A DNA stretch of 64,000 nt from Hyalella azteca (Eukaryota; Arthropoda; Malacostraca; Amphipoda; Hyalellidae). This document shows, piece by piece, positions 41,121-53,619 of this stretch; the first letter of the stretch is position 1; every line of letters begins with the position of its first letter. The stretch is taken from NCBI RefSeq assembly GCF_000764305.2, contig NW_025939022.1:1-64000 (forward strand), in the 5' to 3' direction. The notes under the pieces are model-generated. The model was not told where the DNA came from, did no database searches, and worked only from the letters and a program-made list of their open reading frames with translations. A program made the translations under genes and the position numbers.

Positions 41121-42800
41121 TTCGTCGTAATGTATATGAGGAAATGTCGTAACAACGAGAGGAAATGTCGTAACAACGAATTCAATTTAGAGTGCATTAC
41201 ATCGAGAACATCGTACACAGCTAAGATGGATTTCCCTGCAAGGAGGTAAGGAGCACAAATGGTCTGTAAAATAGGTAACAGACTAACATGTGAAAAGTAA
41301 ATACGTACTCGACATGATTTTAATGCGAAAAAGTAGATATTGGTGTATTTAAATGCAAAGTTCCCATAATATTCTTCACTAGCTTTTCCTGAAGTATTCA
41401 GAGCAGCAAAATGAGTTTCTACGATAGACTTTATTAAGTGCAAAGAAGATGGTTTCAAATTATTCCGATAAAATGATTTCTTCTATTTAAATGTATATAA
41501 TTGATTGATTATACGCACATTTGGAGCCGGACGCTGCAGCAACATGGTGCTGTTTGGAGCGGGGACTGCGTCTAGGTGTCACGTTCTCAACAGGTGCTCC
41601 ATCTTTAGGAGCTATTGAATACAATTATCGTAACGGAACGAATAAATAAGCAAAGCCTAGAAATTGCCGGAAAAATCATCATAATCGCACAGAATAAAAG
41701 AGGCCTATTTGTTGAGGATCTGCGAAAATAGTGTAATCCTAATAATTCCAGCTATTTCTACATACATACATTTGATTTTTAGAATGATTGAACATTAAAC
41801 GACGATGCACAGATTACAATGCTGACCTGGTAACGTGTTTGAAATGGACGAAGAACTGTTGTCAGCGCAAGTTGGCCCGCTATGTTGACGAAGACTCCAA
41901 CACCCTGTAGGGACAACGGGTTCAAACATTCGACTGAAGATAGGCATGCCGTAAAACAAAATGTGTAACCCAATCAACAAGTTTAGGAACGACTACCTAC
42001 ACCAATAACCTACAACCAATCACGAAGACTAACTAGAAGTGCACGTTACGAAAAGTCCGTAGGCCTCATCACAAAAAAAAACTTATGACGGTCAGCTATA
42101 TGTACAACCCTCCAGAACTATCACAAGAAATAGCATTTTTTATTCAATTGAACTACACTAGACATTTAAATCGCTAAAGGATTTGTAGTCGTTGGGAATT
42201 CACAGCAGAACACAACCTGTTATAAACTTGGAGTGTCCTCGTATCTTAACCTGTTATAAACTTGGAGTGTCCTCGTATCTTAACCTGCTATTTTGCTCTC
42301 CTTCTCCACCAACAATCGTTATAATACACTTGGATCACCCCAGGCCCTATGCAAATCCTTACCAAAATCACTCAGTTTATACAATACCCACTCACATAGG
42401 AGTACTTAGTCGTCGGGAAGAACTTCTCATCAGAAACCATGCTAGACATAATTATGCTTCACCAAACATCACACGATGGCTTAAAATTGGTATTTGCTAT
42501 GTGAATTCAGCTACGAAAATGTACTTTCCAGTTAGGAAGGGAGCAAAATAAACAATTGAGAACACACCATTCTCTCACCCACTTCAACTACACTATCATT
42601 GTCACAAACAATTAAGCTTCCTGTCTTACTCAGTTAAGTATTGCAGACGTGACTGACCTAGGGGAACAAAATTCAATCATTATGGAACAATCATTAACCT
42701 GATACTTTAAATAACGTTCAACAGAAAACGTGTACACTTGTACTGAGATAATGCAAATAAACATAACTTCATTACAGCTGTGTTATTTAGGTACTAATGA
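41121..42800. repeat. Non-coding block of the segmental duplication, copy 1
   Basis: Matches 50410-50776 plus 52358-53590. It keeps the uninterrupted site (aatgtatataattgattgat at about 41490) where copy 2 carries the Tc3-like element. Short open frames here are conserved only as DNA and are not proposed as genes. Confidence 0.8.
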
Positions 42801-43129
42801 TCATAGAACACAAGAATTAAATGCCGGAATAAACTTTCAAATGACCTACCGTAAAATGGGGTAACTTAGACCGGCAGGGTAACTTAGACCACTTTTTGTT
42901 TTTTTTTACAAAAACCCCCACAACTCAAAAACTATTTGACATAGAAACCCTTAATAGTATTAAATATTATTTAAAAACCAGCATGATACATATATAATAT
43001 AAATTACAGAATAAAAGTTATAAAACTGTGCGAAAGATTTCGGTGTAATGTTGTCAACCTCAGCCTGTTACTGGTGTCAACATGTTAGTTGTTACTTGTT
43101 AAGTTGTTACCAGTTACCACTTACAGGTT

Positions 43130-43352
43130 TTTTTTTTCATCTTTCAGTTTGCCTACAGTTATTTTTACACAGTTATTTTCATGTTTCACCTTCCCTACAT
43201 GGATGTCTACTTTTCTCTACCAATCTCAAAAATAATCCACATATATACACAAAAAAGACTGATTTCTATATGTATATGTGGATAATTTCTTAGATTGGTA
43301 GATTAAAGTAGACATCCATGTAGGGAAGGTAAAACGTAAAAATAACTGTAAC
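43130..43352. repeat. Foldback (inverted repeat) element
   Basis: ttccctacatggatgtctac (43191-43210) and its complement gtagacatccatgtagggaa (43308-43327) are the core of arms that extend to ttacagttatttttac and its partner; the central spacer is about 95 bp. A gtaaaatggggtaacttaga motif at 42852 and ctaaccctggggtaaccc at 43368 may be its outer ends. Confidence 0.6.
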
Positions 43353-43519
43353 TTCTATTTACTGTATCTAACCCTGGGGTAACCCATACTAGTTCGGTTA
43401 GGTTAATTGCAATAAAGTTGCATTGATATGTTTTAAAAATATTTTATATCATTAAATGTTAATGAGTAAATCCCAATAGCAGAACAATAAATATTTAGAG
43501 ATTTCCAATAATTTTGGCC

Positions 43520-43668
43520 ATTGTAGCGGCTAATGTAGCGCGCTACATTTTACTGTAGCGGTAGCGCCCGTTACAATCTAGTGGGTGTAGCGGTAGCGAT
43601 AGCGCCCGCTACATTTAGAGCATGTAGCGGTAGCGGTAGCACCGCTACATTTCCAAGTAGCGCTGCCC
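43520..43668. repeat. tagcgg/gctacatt repeat, hAT-like end
   Basis: Alternating gtagcggtagcg and its complement cgctaca form many small palindromes. The right end reads agcgctgcccagcactggg; CAGTGCTGGGCA-type ends are typical of hAT non-autonomous elements. Non-coding. Confidence 0.5.
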
Positions 43669-43699
43669 AGCACTGGGTATACGCCGGGCTCTATCTGCA

Positions 43700-46180
43700 T
43701 AGTTTTATAATAAACCATAACAAAACATCCATCGAATTTTCCACTATCAATTTTGATCGTATCTGTAATAAAGTTAAAATCATTGCTTGATATCATGTTA
43801 AGCAGTTTGTGCAAGGCTTTCATCAATGTTATTTAGATATCTTAACTATCATTTTAAACCTATCTCTGTTGCAGTACCTACTCGTGTAACAGCGATCTAA
43901 AAAGTGGATAATTAGTGCCTAAAGCGTCTAGTCTAATATTTTACTTAGTCATATTGATGCAGCGTGAGTGCTAACACCATTTCGTGCAGCACATCTGACC
44001 TCCCCGCGATAATTATAAAGCTTTTGACAAGCGCTCTATGCGATGACTGAAATGTCATAGCGTCGCGCAATGAGGCGAGCAGAAAATTAACTACAGTTGC
44101 ATAGGCTTTTACTATCGCGTACAATAATGTCACGGAAAGCTTCGGTCACCATCGACTAACCTTTCGAGCTTATGCCATGGGTGGCCTTAATCCTACCATG
44201 AAATGCTCATGAATATTAATTTATCACTGTTTTACTTCAGCTAATAATCACTTGGGTCTTGCTCCAAGCTTGTATTTTTTCTGTAAATTTTTGTATTTTG
44301 TACAATTTTAACCAAGTCGATTTTGTCAGAAATTTGTATTACATTTTTACTATATATGACAGTGTTGGTTCATGTGGCAAACGCCAGATCTACACACTAC
44401 AAGAGAAGCACCAAATCTTCAAAGTTTACTCTTCACACCACCGATCAACATTCTAAAAATTTAGTTTGATCACAAGCTTTATTTGGAATCGTTTTCAAAT
44501 AAAAGTGTAACAATTCTTCAGTTTCATCTTAATGTTCTTTTGATGCACTTGTATACCCAAATAATAAATGATTAAATGGTTTTTGTCAGTAGTCAAAAAA
44601 GCGTGATTACAGCGAGTAGGTGATGATCAAAACAATTTGCTTTTACTATTTCTATGCCTGCAATATTTCGGCGATAAGAGCAGACCTAAAGAAGCCTTAA
44701 GACAGTCGTCGCGTTATCCGAACACCGTCTTACTCAGCTGAGTTACCGCTGTAAAATTCTGGCGACGCGTCGACAAACTTTGCTCCGGCATCCATCTTAA
44801 CTTGAGTAGATCGTGCCAGACAAGATCTAAACTTCTAAGCCCGTTGATGTTCTAAGCCATGAAAACAACGGTAAACTGTATACAAAATAGAATTATGAAT
44901 GCAATGTGGCAATAATTTCACAATTTCTCCACCCAATTCATTTTGCCAGGCCATGTGAGAAGGCTGATTTGTAAGTTAACTTTCCGGAGGTTCAGTTAAG
45001 ATTTCGGGAATTGACTAATCATAGAGAAAAAAAACACTTATTTTTAAAAACGAGAAGTCAGGCATCACTGAAAATTTGTTGAATATTCATCTCTCGATCT
45101 TACATGGCTCGTAATTTAAGCCTTTACAATTACTTATGAAACTCATTAAGTTTGCATTTTCAGCTCCCGAGTTCGAAACAGTAGGTTCCATCAAATTTTG
45201 AAGCAGTGGATTTCCATTTCGTTTTTAGTTCAGAGGTCTCGATTGGGTCGAGCAAACTCAAATCTGAAACATAATATATGGATTGAAGCAAAAGAGCTCA
45301 TCAGTCGTCTTTTACAGTGGTTGTCGGCGTTGATGTGAAGTAGTTCATCGATTTAATCAGTGCTATCTGTTCGATTTGGCCACAGAGTCTAATGTATTCC
45401 TAGAAATTTCACACTTGCTTTTTATTATTACAGACAACTTGCAGCCCTCGACACAAAGTGGTCATAGTGTATTGATTGTTCTCGAAAAAGATAGTGCTTG
45501 ACACTGAGTTTCAATTATTTCCATCACGACTTTAAGATTTGTTAATAGGTAACCAGATAGGTATATTTAATTGCATGTTTCTATCCGTGTCTTCAATTAG
45601 ACTTTATCTAGTGCTTGTATTTATTTTGCGTTTATTTGTATTTTTATTTGCTATTATCATCTCAAAAAACTGAACGATTTGTTAAAAACTACGTATATAC
45701 TTTGAATAAGGAATAAATGTCTAAGCCGTACTTAAAACTCTTATGATATATAATTCTAATTAATGTATCGCCTATGATGAAACTGTGATTTATTTGTCAA
45801 ATTGCGATCATTTGTGAAAACGACACAAATTAAAGTTATGATCTGGAAAATTTGGCGATGATATTGACTGCAGTTAGAAGCATAGATAGCTCTTTTAAGA
45901 GGTCCGTTGTCATAGGAAGGAATCTTCCGATCTTTTCAGTTTTTTTTTCGATCCACTTATCCGTACTTATCTTAACCGTATATATTAACCTCCACCGTAT
46001 TAACCGTATCTTAACCTCCATCACAAAAAAAAAACAAGGCTTGCATGTTAGACCACACAGCATTATTATCAATATTCTGTTAGCTGATTAATATTTCTTT
46101 GCTTTTCTGAGCCTCGCCAAAGTCTACTTACCTTGGATGTTCTTGGATGCTCGTACAATAACCATCAATTGCAGGGTTTT
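43700..46180. other. No recognisable feature
   Basis: AT-rich, only chance open frames. No repeat partner noticed in this window. Confidence 0.5.
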
Positions 46181-46184
46181 ATTG

Positions 46185-46309
46185 AGGAGGCGAGTGGCAA
46201 TGGCAAGCGCGCAATTCAAAAGACTAACAAACATCTGGCAAGCCAGAAACATCAGCAGAAAGACTAAAACCTCCCTGTTCAAGAGCCTGGTTCTTTCAGT
46301 TTTGTTATA
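46185..46309 (+). pseudogene. LINE reverse transcriptase tail fragment
   Basis: Reads RVAMASAQFKRLTNIWQARN then ISRKTKTSLFKSLVLSVLL. Known: 'Ri..A...f..L..iW.sr.is..tK.rLf.slVlsvLLYG.E.W' is the region after the catalytic core in LINE reverse transcriptases. It is cut exactly where the leader repeat starts (46311), so the leader or its duplication truncated it. Confidence 0.6.
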
Positions 46310-46310
46310 A

Positions 46311-46548
46311 AGTGGACGCCGGGGGGTTTGAATATTTAATGCCGTGCGAGCAGTTGCTACGACGAATCATATAGTTACAACTTACATAAATATACTTTAC
46401 AATTTGGTACGTCGGTGAGTCATAATCAACACTCAAGAAAGTAAACAATAACATTATGTCTAGCGCACATTTCAAGACCGTTAAGACCAAGAAAAGAAAA
46501 TATAAAGACACAGGAAGGAATAAATTAAACACGATGATGGTATTCGGT
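46311..46548. repeat. Leader repeat of the segmental duplication, copy 2
   Basis: gtggacgccggggggtttga onward; counterpart of 38305-38545. Confidence 0.8.
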
Positions 46549-46559
46549 ACAAGTTTATG

Positions 46560-47510
46560 AAAGAGTCCAAAAAAAGATCACAGATGACTTGCACTCAAAA
46601 TAATCGTTACGAAAAGTGATGAAAACCTTGCTTCAAATTCAACGATAGTGTATGCAAACTTAAATAATAATTGAAACTGTGCATCATTGCCGGATCAGTG
46701 GCTCGCTTTCATGCGACAGTCTTATAGGTAGGTATTCACAAGCAACCAGTCATGAAAGAGTACAAAAAAAGTCAGATGACTTGCAAAAATCTCTAAAAAT
46801 ATCGGTACGAAAAGTGATGAAAACCTTGCTTTAAATTCAACGATAGTGTATGCAAACTTAAATAATAATTGAAACTGTGCGTCATTGCCGGATCAGTAGC
46901 TCACTTTCATGCGACAGTCTTATAGGTAGGTATTAACAAGCAACCAGTCATGAGAGCGTAAAAAAATGTCACAGATGACTTGCAAAAATCTCTAAATAAT
47001 CGTTACGAAAAGTGATGAAAACCTTGCTTAAAATTCAACGATAGTGTATGCAAACTTAAATAATAATAATTGAAACTGTGCATCATTGCCGGATCAGTAG
47101 CTTACTTTCATGCGACAGTCTTATAGGTAGGTATTAACAAGCAACCAGTCATGAAAGCGTACAAAAAAGTCAGATGACTTGCAAAAATATCTAAAAATAT
47201 CGTTACAAAAAGTGATGAAAACCTTGCTTCAAATTCAACGATAGTGTATGCAAACTTAAATAATAATAATTGAAACTGTGCATCATTGCCGGATCAGTGG
47301 CTCGCTTTCATGCGACAGTCTTATAGGTAGGTATTAACAAGCAACCAGTCATGAAAGCGTAAAAAAATGTCACAAACGATAGTGTATGCAAACTTAAATA
47401 ATAATTGAAACTGTGCATCATTGCCGGATCAGTAGCTCACTTTCATGCGACAGTCTTATAGGTAGGTATTCACAAGCAACCAGTCATGAAAGCGTACAAA
47501 AAAGTCAGGT
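46560..47510. repeat. 200-bp satellite, about five units
   Basis: ggatcagt[a/g]gct starts at 46692, 46889, 47091, 47291 and 47426; spacings are 197-202 bp except for the last, shortened to 135 by an internal deletion. It ends about 105 bp before the stop codon of the DUF4806 gene. Confidence 0.9.
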
Positions 47511-47614
47511 GACTTGCAAAAATCTCTGAATATATCACGTAAGTTGATTGGGACACAACTAACAATAACTTTCTTAATATTTCTAATGTTTTCAGTTTTT
47601 TTCCTGAATTAAAA

Positions 47615-49352
47615 TTACATGTGCTCATACTTCACGAGGCGTTCATTATTCCTCAACAAATTTTCAGAATCGTCATCTTCCGAGCTAAGGTCTTGTGCTG
47701 CAACGCTCTCGTCGAGCAATGCGGGTTCCTGAGAAAGCTGACGAAAAACGACTTGTTGAACGGTGGTTGATGGGTCTGCTGGTGGTTTCCCGCTTCTGCG
47801 TCCTCCGCGGTGTCCCTCCCAGTCGCTGGCGTTCTTCAGTACTTCCTTAATGGATTTCTCCACGGCAACTCGACTTGCTTGACAAAATGTCGTCTCATTC
47901 AGACTTCCTGCCGAATTAAAATACTTGACGTTTGTTTAAGCATTAATAACATACAGATTAGAGTAGACTTTTTGTCTTGAAAGGAAAGATTTCTTGAGCT
48001 TTTCATTTAAATTGTACACGAAATATATCAAATGCATTAGTAAAGAATAAGTTGCTCACACCTGCGCAAGTTGATCATAGGGCATTTTTTGTTCTTCTTA
48101 AATCCTACCGATGATTCAATGGAGAAAAATCGGTATGATAACCAACGCTGCAATTTTCATCTATTTTATGAGAAAATTGCGAGTTTAATTAAATGATCAC
48201 TTACTTTTTAGAACCGAATATATGTTGTGCTCTCTAAAGCAGACCTTGGTCTTCTCGCGCTTGCAGTTAAGCCCGGTGAATGAGAACTTCACAGCAAGGT
48301 CCCTCCTGAGGAGTTTTTTCAACATCCCGCGAATTGTGCTAATTAGGGTGGCATCTTCTTGCTTTTTCAATACTGCAACCTGAAAGTAGAATAGAATAAG
48401 AAGCATTAGTTTTGGTTTAGTTAGTTTTGTGGCCAAATGTTTACCAGCGCTTCAGCTATTTAGCTAGGTACCTCGCACCGAAGGTCAAGATGAACATCAC
48501 TAACGAGATGGAAGGCCTCATTAATCGAAGTTTCTTAAATAAAAAAAAATCATTTATAACCCACATGGTGCGGAAGGTCTCAATTGTCCAGCCCGCTTGG
48601 AGGAAGCAGCGTTAGCATCTCAAAGAGACGAAGTAACCAGGAGGAACAAGGAAAAGGCAACAGTAACCAAGACACTCGAACAAGAGGTCGCTTACACGGG
48701 ACGTCGGCCGCCCGCACGAGAGAGACAGAGAAGGGAAATGTAATGAAACCTACCTACATAATAACCTAACCCCACAACTGAGATCAACGGTCAGACACCG
48801 TGAGCTCAGCAGTGGGGCGCTCAGGAACAATCCCCCTAGGAGCGCGAAATCGTATAGGACTTCTGACGCGCAGACACACGCATCAGAAGGCACCCCTAAG
48901 GGGGGCTTTAAGAATCATTATTTACATGCACTATTTATACTAGTCGAAGGATTAATGACACCTAAATTACGAAAGGGACTCGTGTGTGGGGAAAAATCAA
49001 TTATCATACACTCCACAACCATTCATCTCTGAGAAATGTTGAGTAGTAATTCAATTGTTATTATTAGACTATAAAATTAAAAGATTTCACAGTACCATAA
49101 GAGTAGCGTATAATTCATGTTACAACTTACAATTTGTTCATGAAGCAGAAGTGCATCCAAATCCTCGAGTGTGTCAGCAGGTTCCAAATATGGCAAACTA
49201 GTAGCTGCACTTGATGTTTTGTTACGCAGAAATTCTTCTATCATTACGTGCGTTGCCCGATTAGCTTCCAGGCTCATAAGGACGTCTGCTGCGATCTCCT
49301 TTTGATTCTTTTCGATATAGGTGAGTCTCCTATTGATTTCTTCAAGTGGCAT
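47615..49352 (-). CDS. DUF4806-domain protein, three exons (229 codons plus stop)
   Basis: Exons on the minus strand: 49352-49131 (donor GTAAGT), 48379-48205 (acceptor CTTTCAG, donor GTAAGT), 47907-47615 (acceptor CGGCAG, stop TAA). Together they make 690 nt in one frame. The N-terminal part is a coiled-coil-like segment (NRRLTYIEKNQKEIAADVLM), then EPADTLEDLDALLLHEQI, the DUF4806 core TIRGMLKKLLRRDLAVKFSF with REHNIYSVLKR, and EKSIKEVLKNASDWEG, ending in an acidic tail (SSEDDDSENLL). Known: DUF4806 follows 'fPl.t.eeLe.le..L' with 'R.iLkkll.ne.a..fs..G'; its function is not known. The frame is open upstream of 49352 for about 90 nt to an acceptor-like TACTAG (49394), so an upstream exon is likely. 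The N-terminal module at 53620-54321 is the candidate. Confidence 0.75.
48425..48935. repeat. Interspersed repeat inside DUF4806 intron 1, copy 1
   Basis: Matches 49470-49945 (ggaagcagcgttagcatctc, cgcttacacgggacgtcggc, acttctgacgcgca). No coding potential; a SINE- or MITE-like element. Confidence 0.65.
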
Positions 49353-49469
49353 GGTCTCGCCCGAGACGGTCCATGAGCTTTGAAGGGATGGTCCCGGTCT
49401 AGTAAAGTATGGTTTTGAATTAGCAACATATAGTAATTATCTCGCGATATAAGGTAAGAGTAGTAGTAT

Positions 49470-49945
49470 GATGGTTTGCTAGCGCTTCAGCTATCAAGAT
49501 ATTTCGCACCGAAGGTCAAAATATAACATCGCCAGCAAGACGGAAGGTCTCAATTATTCAAAATATAAAGTTAATCATCACACACAAGAAGCGGAAGGTC
49601 TCAATTGTCCATTCCGCTGAAGCTGGCTCGAAGGAAGCAGCGTTAGCATCTCAAAGAGACGAAGTGACAAGGAGGGACAGGTGAAAAGCAACAGAAACTA
49701 AGACACTCGAACAAGAAGTCGCTTACACGGGACGTCGGCCGCCCGCACGAGAGAGACAGAGAAAGGAAATGTAAGGGATCCTACCTACATAATAACTTAA
49801 CCCCATAACTGAGATCTGCAGTCAGACACCGCGAGCTTAGCGGTTGCGCGCTCAGGAACAATCCCCCTTGGAACGCGAAATCCCACAGGACTTCTGACGC
49901 GCACAGACACGCGTCAGAAGTCCCCCCTGAGGGGAATTATCACGC
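49470..49945. repeat. Interspersed repeat upstream of the DUF4806 exons, copy 2
   Basis: Same orientation and content as 48425-48935, roughly 85-90% alike by eye. The pair brackets the first DUF4806 exon, so unequal recombination between them would remove it. Confidence 0.65.
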
Positions 49946-50405
49946 GATAGCAAGTAGAATAAATGGTATTATAAATAAAAGCATAATAGCCGCTTAGCTA
50001 TGACGATAAACGACTAAGCTATGAAGTCGCCTCGCACCTATATTGGTAAGAAATCACATATACGTACCAATGTAAATATCATAAATAAGGGTCATATGAA
50101 CATCAGAACGAAAATGCTTATATAAGTGTAACGGTAGCATTTAACAGACAACGAAGGAATGGAAAAGCGTAACAAAGAACGATGGATGGGTAGAATACCT
50201 AAAGGAAGCAATAATAGAAACAGGTATTCCAGAACAGTAAAAAATATTTGCACGCCCTCGCTCTGTGTCGTCTACTCATTGCGGTACCCTTTACGTTGGC
50301 GAAACAATCTTATAAATATTGTTTCAAATACTTACTGCGATGGTTCAAATTCTTGAGTAGCTTGCAGTGAAAGTTTCCGCTTGGCAGACCTCGCAGGAGG
50401 CAAAA
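49946..50405. other. No recognisable feature
   Basis: AT-rich spacer; a short plus-strand frame at 50159-50356 has no recognisable content. Confidence 0.4.
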
Positions 50406-50778
50406 AGGCTGTCAAAGAGAGAATTCGTCGTAATGTATACTAGAGGAAATGTCGTGACAGCAAATTCAATTTAGAGTGCATTGCATCGAGAACATCGTAC
50501 ACAGCTAAGCCAAGCCAAGATGGATTTCCCTGCATGGAGGTATGGAACACAAATGGTCTGTAAATAGGTAACAGACTAGCATGTGAAAAGTAAACACTCG
50601 ACATGATTTTAATGCGCAAAAATAGATATTGGTGTATTTAAATACAAAGTTCCCATAATATTCCTAAAGTATTCAGAGCAGCAAAATGAGTTTCTACGAT
50701 AGACTTTAATAACTGCAAAGAAGATGGTTTCAAATTATTCCGATAAAATGATTTCTTTTATTTAAATGTATATAATTA

Positions 50779-52355
50779 CAGCCCGACGCAAAAGGTTAGC
50801 CCACCCCTTTAAAACATCATAACACATCGAGTTTTGCGAGTTTTATTGTGCAAATTGTGCAAACGAATCGTCTTGGTCTCACTAATCAAAATACAATAGA
50901 CTAGTGAAAATGTAATTAGTAACGGAGAAAATGAAAAACACATGTTTTTGCACCGACGCAAAAGGTTAGCCCCACTTTGTACACTTTGACATTTTAGGCA
51001 AAAAAAACATACCGTCAGCTGCAAAACTAAAGGTTATTTACCGATATGCTCCCAGTTGGCTTTGTAGACATCCAAGCACCGCTTTTTCATGCCCTGAGAC
51101 AATCTACGGAGGTAGTTGGGGTCCAGATTGGACCAGGCGGCTTGAATGGCCAACTTGAGTTCTTCCTTCGTGTCATACTGCTTCCCGCAGGCGTAGACGA
51201 ATCCAGCCATGTACCCCCAGACGTTCTCAATGGGATTCAGATCGGGGGACTTGGCTGGCCAGTCCTTAACCCGGATTTTGGCACGCTTGAAGAAGGCCTT
51301 GGTCGTGTGCGCCGTATGGATTGAGGCATTATCTTGTTGGAAGATGGCGCCGCGGCGAATTTGGTGGCGGATGACGGGAAGTAGATGGTCCTCGAGCGCT
51401 TGGACATAGTCGTCCGCGCACTGGTTGCCTTCGAGGAAGACGAGCTCGCTCGTCCCGTTTGCATGAAAAGCCCCCCACACCATTACACTGCCCCCGCCAT
51501 TTTGGCGGCTAAAAGCTGCCTTTGGATCATTCCTGCGGCAATGCCAGTAGTACTTCAGACCATCTGGGCCATCCAAATTCCATTTCTTCTCATCAGAGAA
51601 TATTATTTTGGCCCAGGTGTCATCACTAGTACATGCATACTTTGTGCCCCAGGCGACGCTGGCATGCTTGTGAGCCTCGGTCAATTATGGGGCCTTGTTC
51701 ATCTTCACGTATTGGAAGATGCCGGAGGACGCGAGGGTGCGAGAGACGGTGGACTTGGAGACATTGAGCTCCAACTTTTGGACTAGTTTGGGTGCGCTCA
51801 AGTCGCCGGGCGCCGCAACTCGGAAGAGGCGACGCGTGTCACGGGCCTACATCTTCTTGGGGCGGCCTTTGGTGTGCCGCTTTCCGTAGTTCACGGGGTC
51901 CTTGAGATAGTTGGAGATGGCTTTGCGGCTACACCCCACTTGTGCCTCCATTTGACGCAAACTAGGACGCTCTCCCACAGGCAGAGCCATCAGGGCTTGA
52001 ATGGCACCTTTCTGAAACTCAGTTAGATGCTTTCCCGCGCCCATTTCTTGCCTAGGTGAGCATAAGATCCGTGCACTAACTACTACGCTATGAACGCACC
52101 CTTTGCAGCGAGTCTACGCTGCGTCCTGTCCGGAAGAGCGCCAAACATGCAAAGTGGGGCTAACCTTTTGCGTCGGTTTAAAAACACGGACCGCTTGATT
52201 TTTCCCCCAGTAATGAACTTTTTCACCAAATTTCACCTGCTATAGATTGCAGAGCGCAAGACAAATCGTTTGCTACCATTTGCACGTTAAAGCTGGCAAA
52301 ACTCGATGTGTTATGATGATTTAAAGGGGTGGGGCTAACCTTTTGCGTCGGGCTG
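50779..52355 (-). mobile_element. Tc1/mariner (Tc3-like) transposon, 1577 bp, with TA target duplication
   Basis: The element is bounded by TA on both sides (50777-50778, 52356-52357) and begins CAGCCCGACGCAAAAGGTTA at each end in inverted orientation. A second copy of ccgacgcaaaaggttagccc sits about 175 bp inside each end (50953 and 52176 in complement). That gives terminal repeats of about 200 bp with inner and outer direct repeats (IR/DR layout). The paralogous block at about 41490 is uninterrupted. It holds one transposase gene on the minus strand. Confidence 0.95.
51034..52044 (-). pseudogene. Tc3-like transposase, DD34E, two in-frame stops
   Basis: The frame is continuous over 336 codons from MGAGKHLTEFQKGAIQAL to YKANWEHIGK, apart from a TAG at 51847-51849 and a TAA at 51685-51687. 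N-terminal: helix-turn-helix (SLRQMEAQVGCSRKAISNYL), then KRHTKGRPKKM with a GRPKK linker motif. Catalytic triad: Asp in IIFSDEKKWNLD, Asp in IFQQDNASIHT, Glu in SPDLNPIENVWG, with 34 residues between the last two. Length and motifs match the Tc3/Tc1 group (about 330-340 residues). It performs cut-and-paste transposition at TA. With two nonsense codons it cannot make full-length protein, but the rest is undamaged, indicating recent activity. Confidence 0.92.
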
Positions 52356-53619
52356 TAATTGATTATACGCACTTTTGGAGCCGGACGCTGCAGCAACATA
52401 ATGCTGTTTGGAGCGGGGACTGCGTCTAGGTGTCAAGTTCTCAACAGGTGCTCCATCCTTAGGAACTATTGAATGCAATCATCGTAACGGGACGAATAAA
52501 TAAGCAAAGCCTAGAAATTGCCGAAAAGATTATCATAATCGCACAGAATAAAAGAGGCCTATTTGTTGAGGATCTACGAAAATAGTGTAATACTAATAAT
52601 TCAAGCTGATTTTTACATACATACATTTGATTTTTAGAATGATTGAACATTAAATGACGATGCACGGATTACTATGCTGACCTGGTAACGTGTTTGAAAT
52701 GGATGAAGAACTGATGTCAGCGCAAGTTGGCCCGCTATGTTGACGAAGACTCCAACACCCTGTAGGGACAACGGGTTCAAACATTCGACTGAATATAGGC
52801 ATGCCGTAAAACAAAATGTGTAACCCAATCAACACGTTTAGGAACGACTACACCAATAACCTACAACCAATCACGAAGACTAATTAGAAGTGCACATTAC
52901 AAAAAATCCGTGGGCCTCATCACAATAAAAACTTATGACCGTCATCTATATGTACAACCCTCCAGAACTATCACAAGAAATAACATTATATATTCAATTT
53001 AACTACACTAGACATTTAAATCGCTACGGGATTTATAGTCGTTGGGAATTCACAGCAGAACACAACCTGTTATAAACTTCGTGTTCTCGTATCTTAACCT
53101 GCTATTTTGCTCTCCTTCTCCACCAACAATCGTTATAAAACACTTAGATCACCCCAGGCCCTATGCAAATCCTTACCAGAATCACTCAGTTTATACCCAC
53201 TCACATAGGAGTAATTAGTCGTCAGGAAGAAACTTCTCATCAGAAACCATGCTAGACATAAGTATGCTTCACCTAACATCACACGATGCTAAAAATTTGT
53301 ATTTGCTATGTGAATTCAGCTACGAAAATGTACTTTCCAGTTAGGGAGAGAGCAAAACAAACAATTAAGAACACACCATTCTCTCACCCACTTCAACTAC
53401 ATTATCATTGTCACAAACAACTAAGCTTCCTGACTTACTCAGTCAAGTATTGCAGACGTGACTTACCTAGGGGAACAAAATTCAATCATTATGGTACAAT
53501 CATCAACCTGATAATTTATATAACGTCTAACAGAAAACGTGTACACTTGCACTGAGATAATGCAAAAAAACATATCATCACTGCTGTGTTATTTACAATT
53601 AATGAAGAAATTAAATATT

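Larger units (their letters stand above)
50410..53595. repeat. Non-coding block of the segmental duplication, copy 2 (interrupted)
   Basis: Homologous to 41121-42800, split by the Tc3-like insertion at 50779-52355. Confidence 0.8.

Noticed and set aside
41779..41980. Small open frames conserved between 41779-41980 and 52634-52835
   Set aside because: Conservation follows from the segmental DNA duplication; two frames are equally conserved and neither resembles a protein.
51385..51786. 133-codon plus-strand open frame and others at 51046-51409
   Set aside because: Shadows of the Tc3-like transposase on the minus strand.
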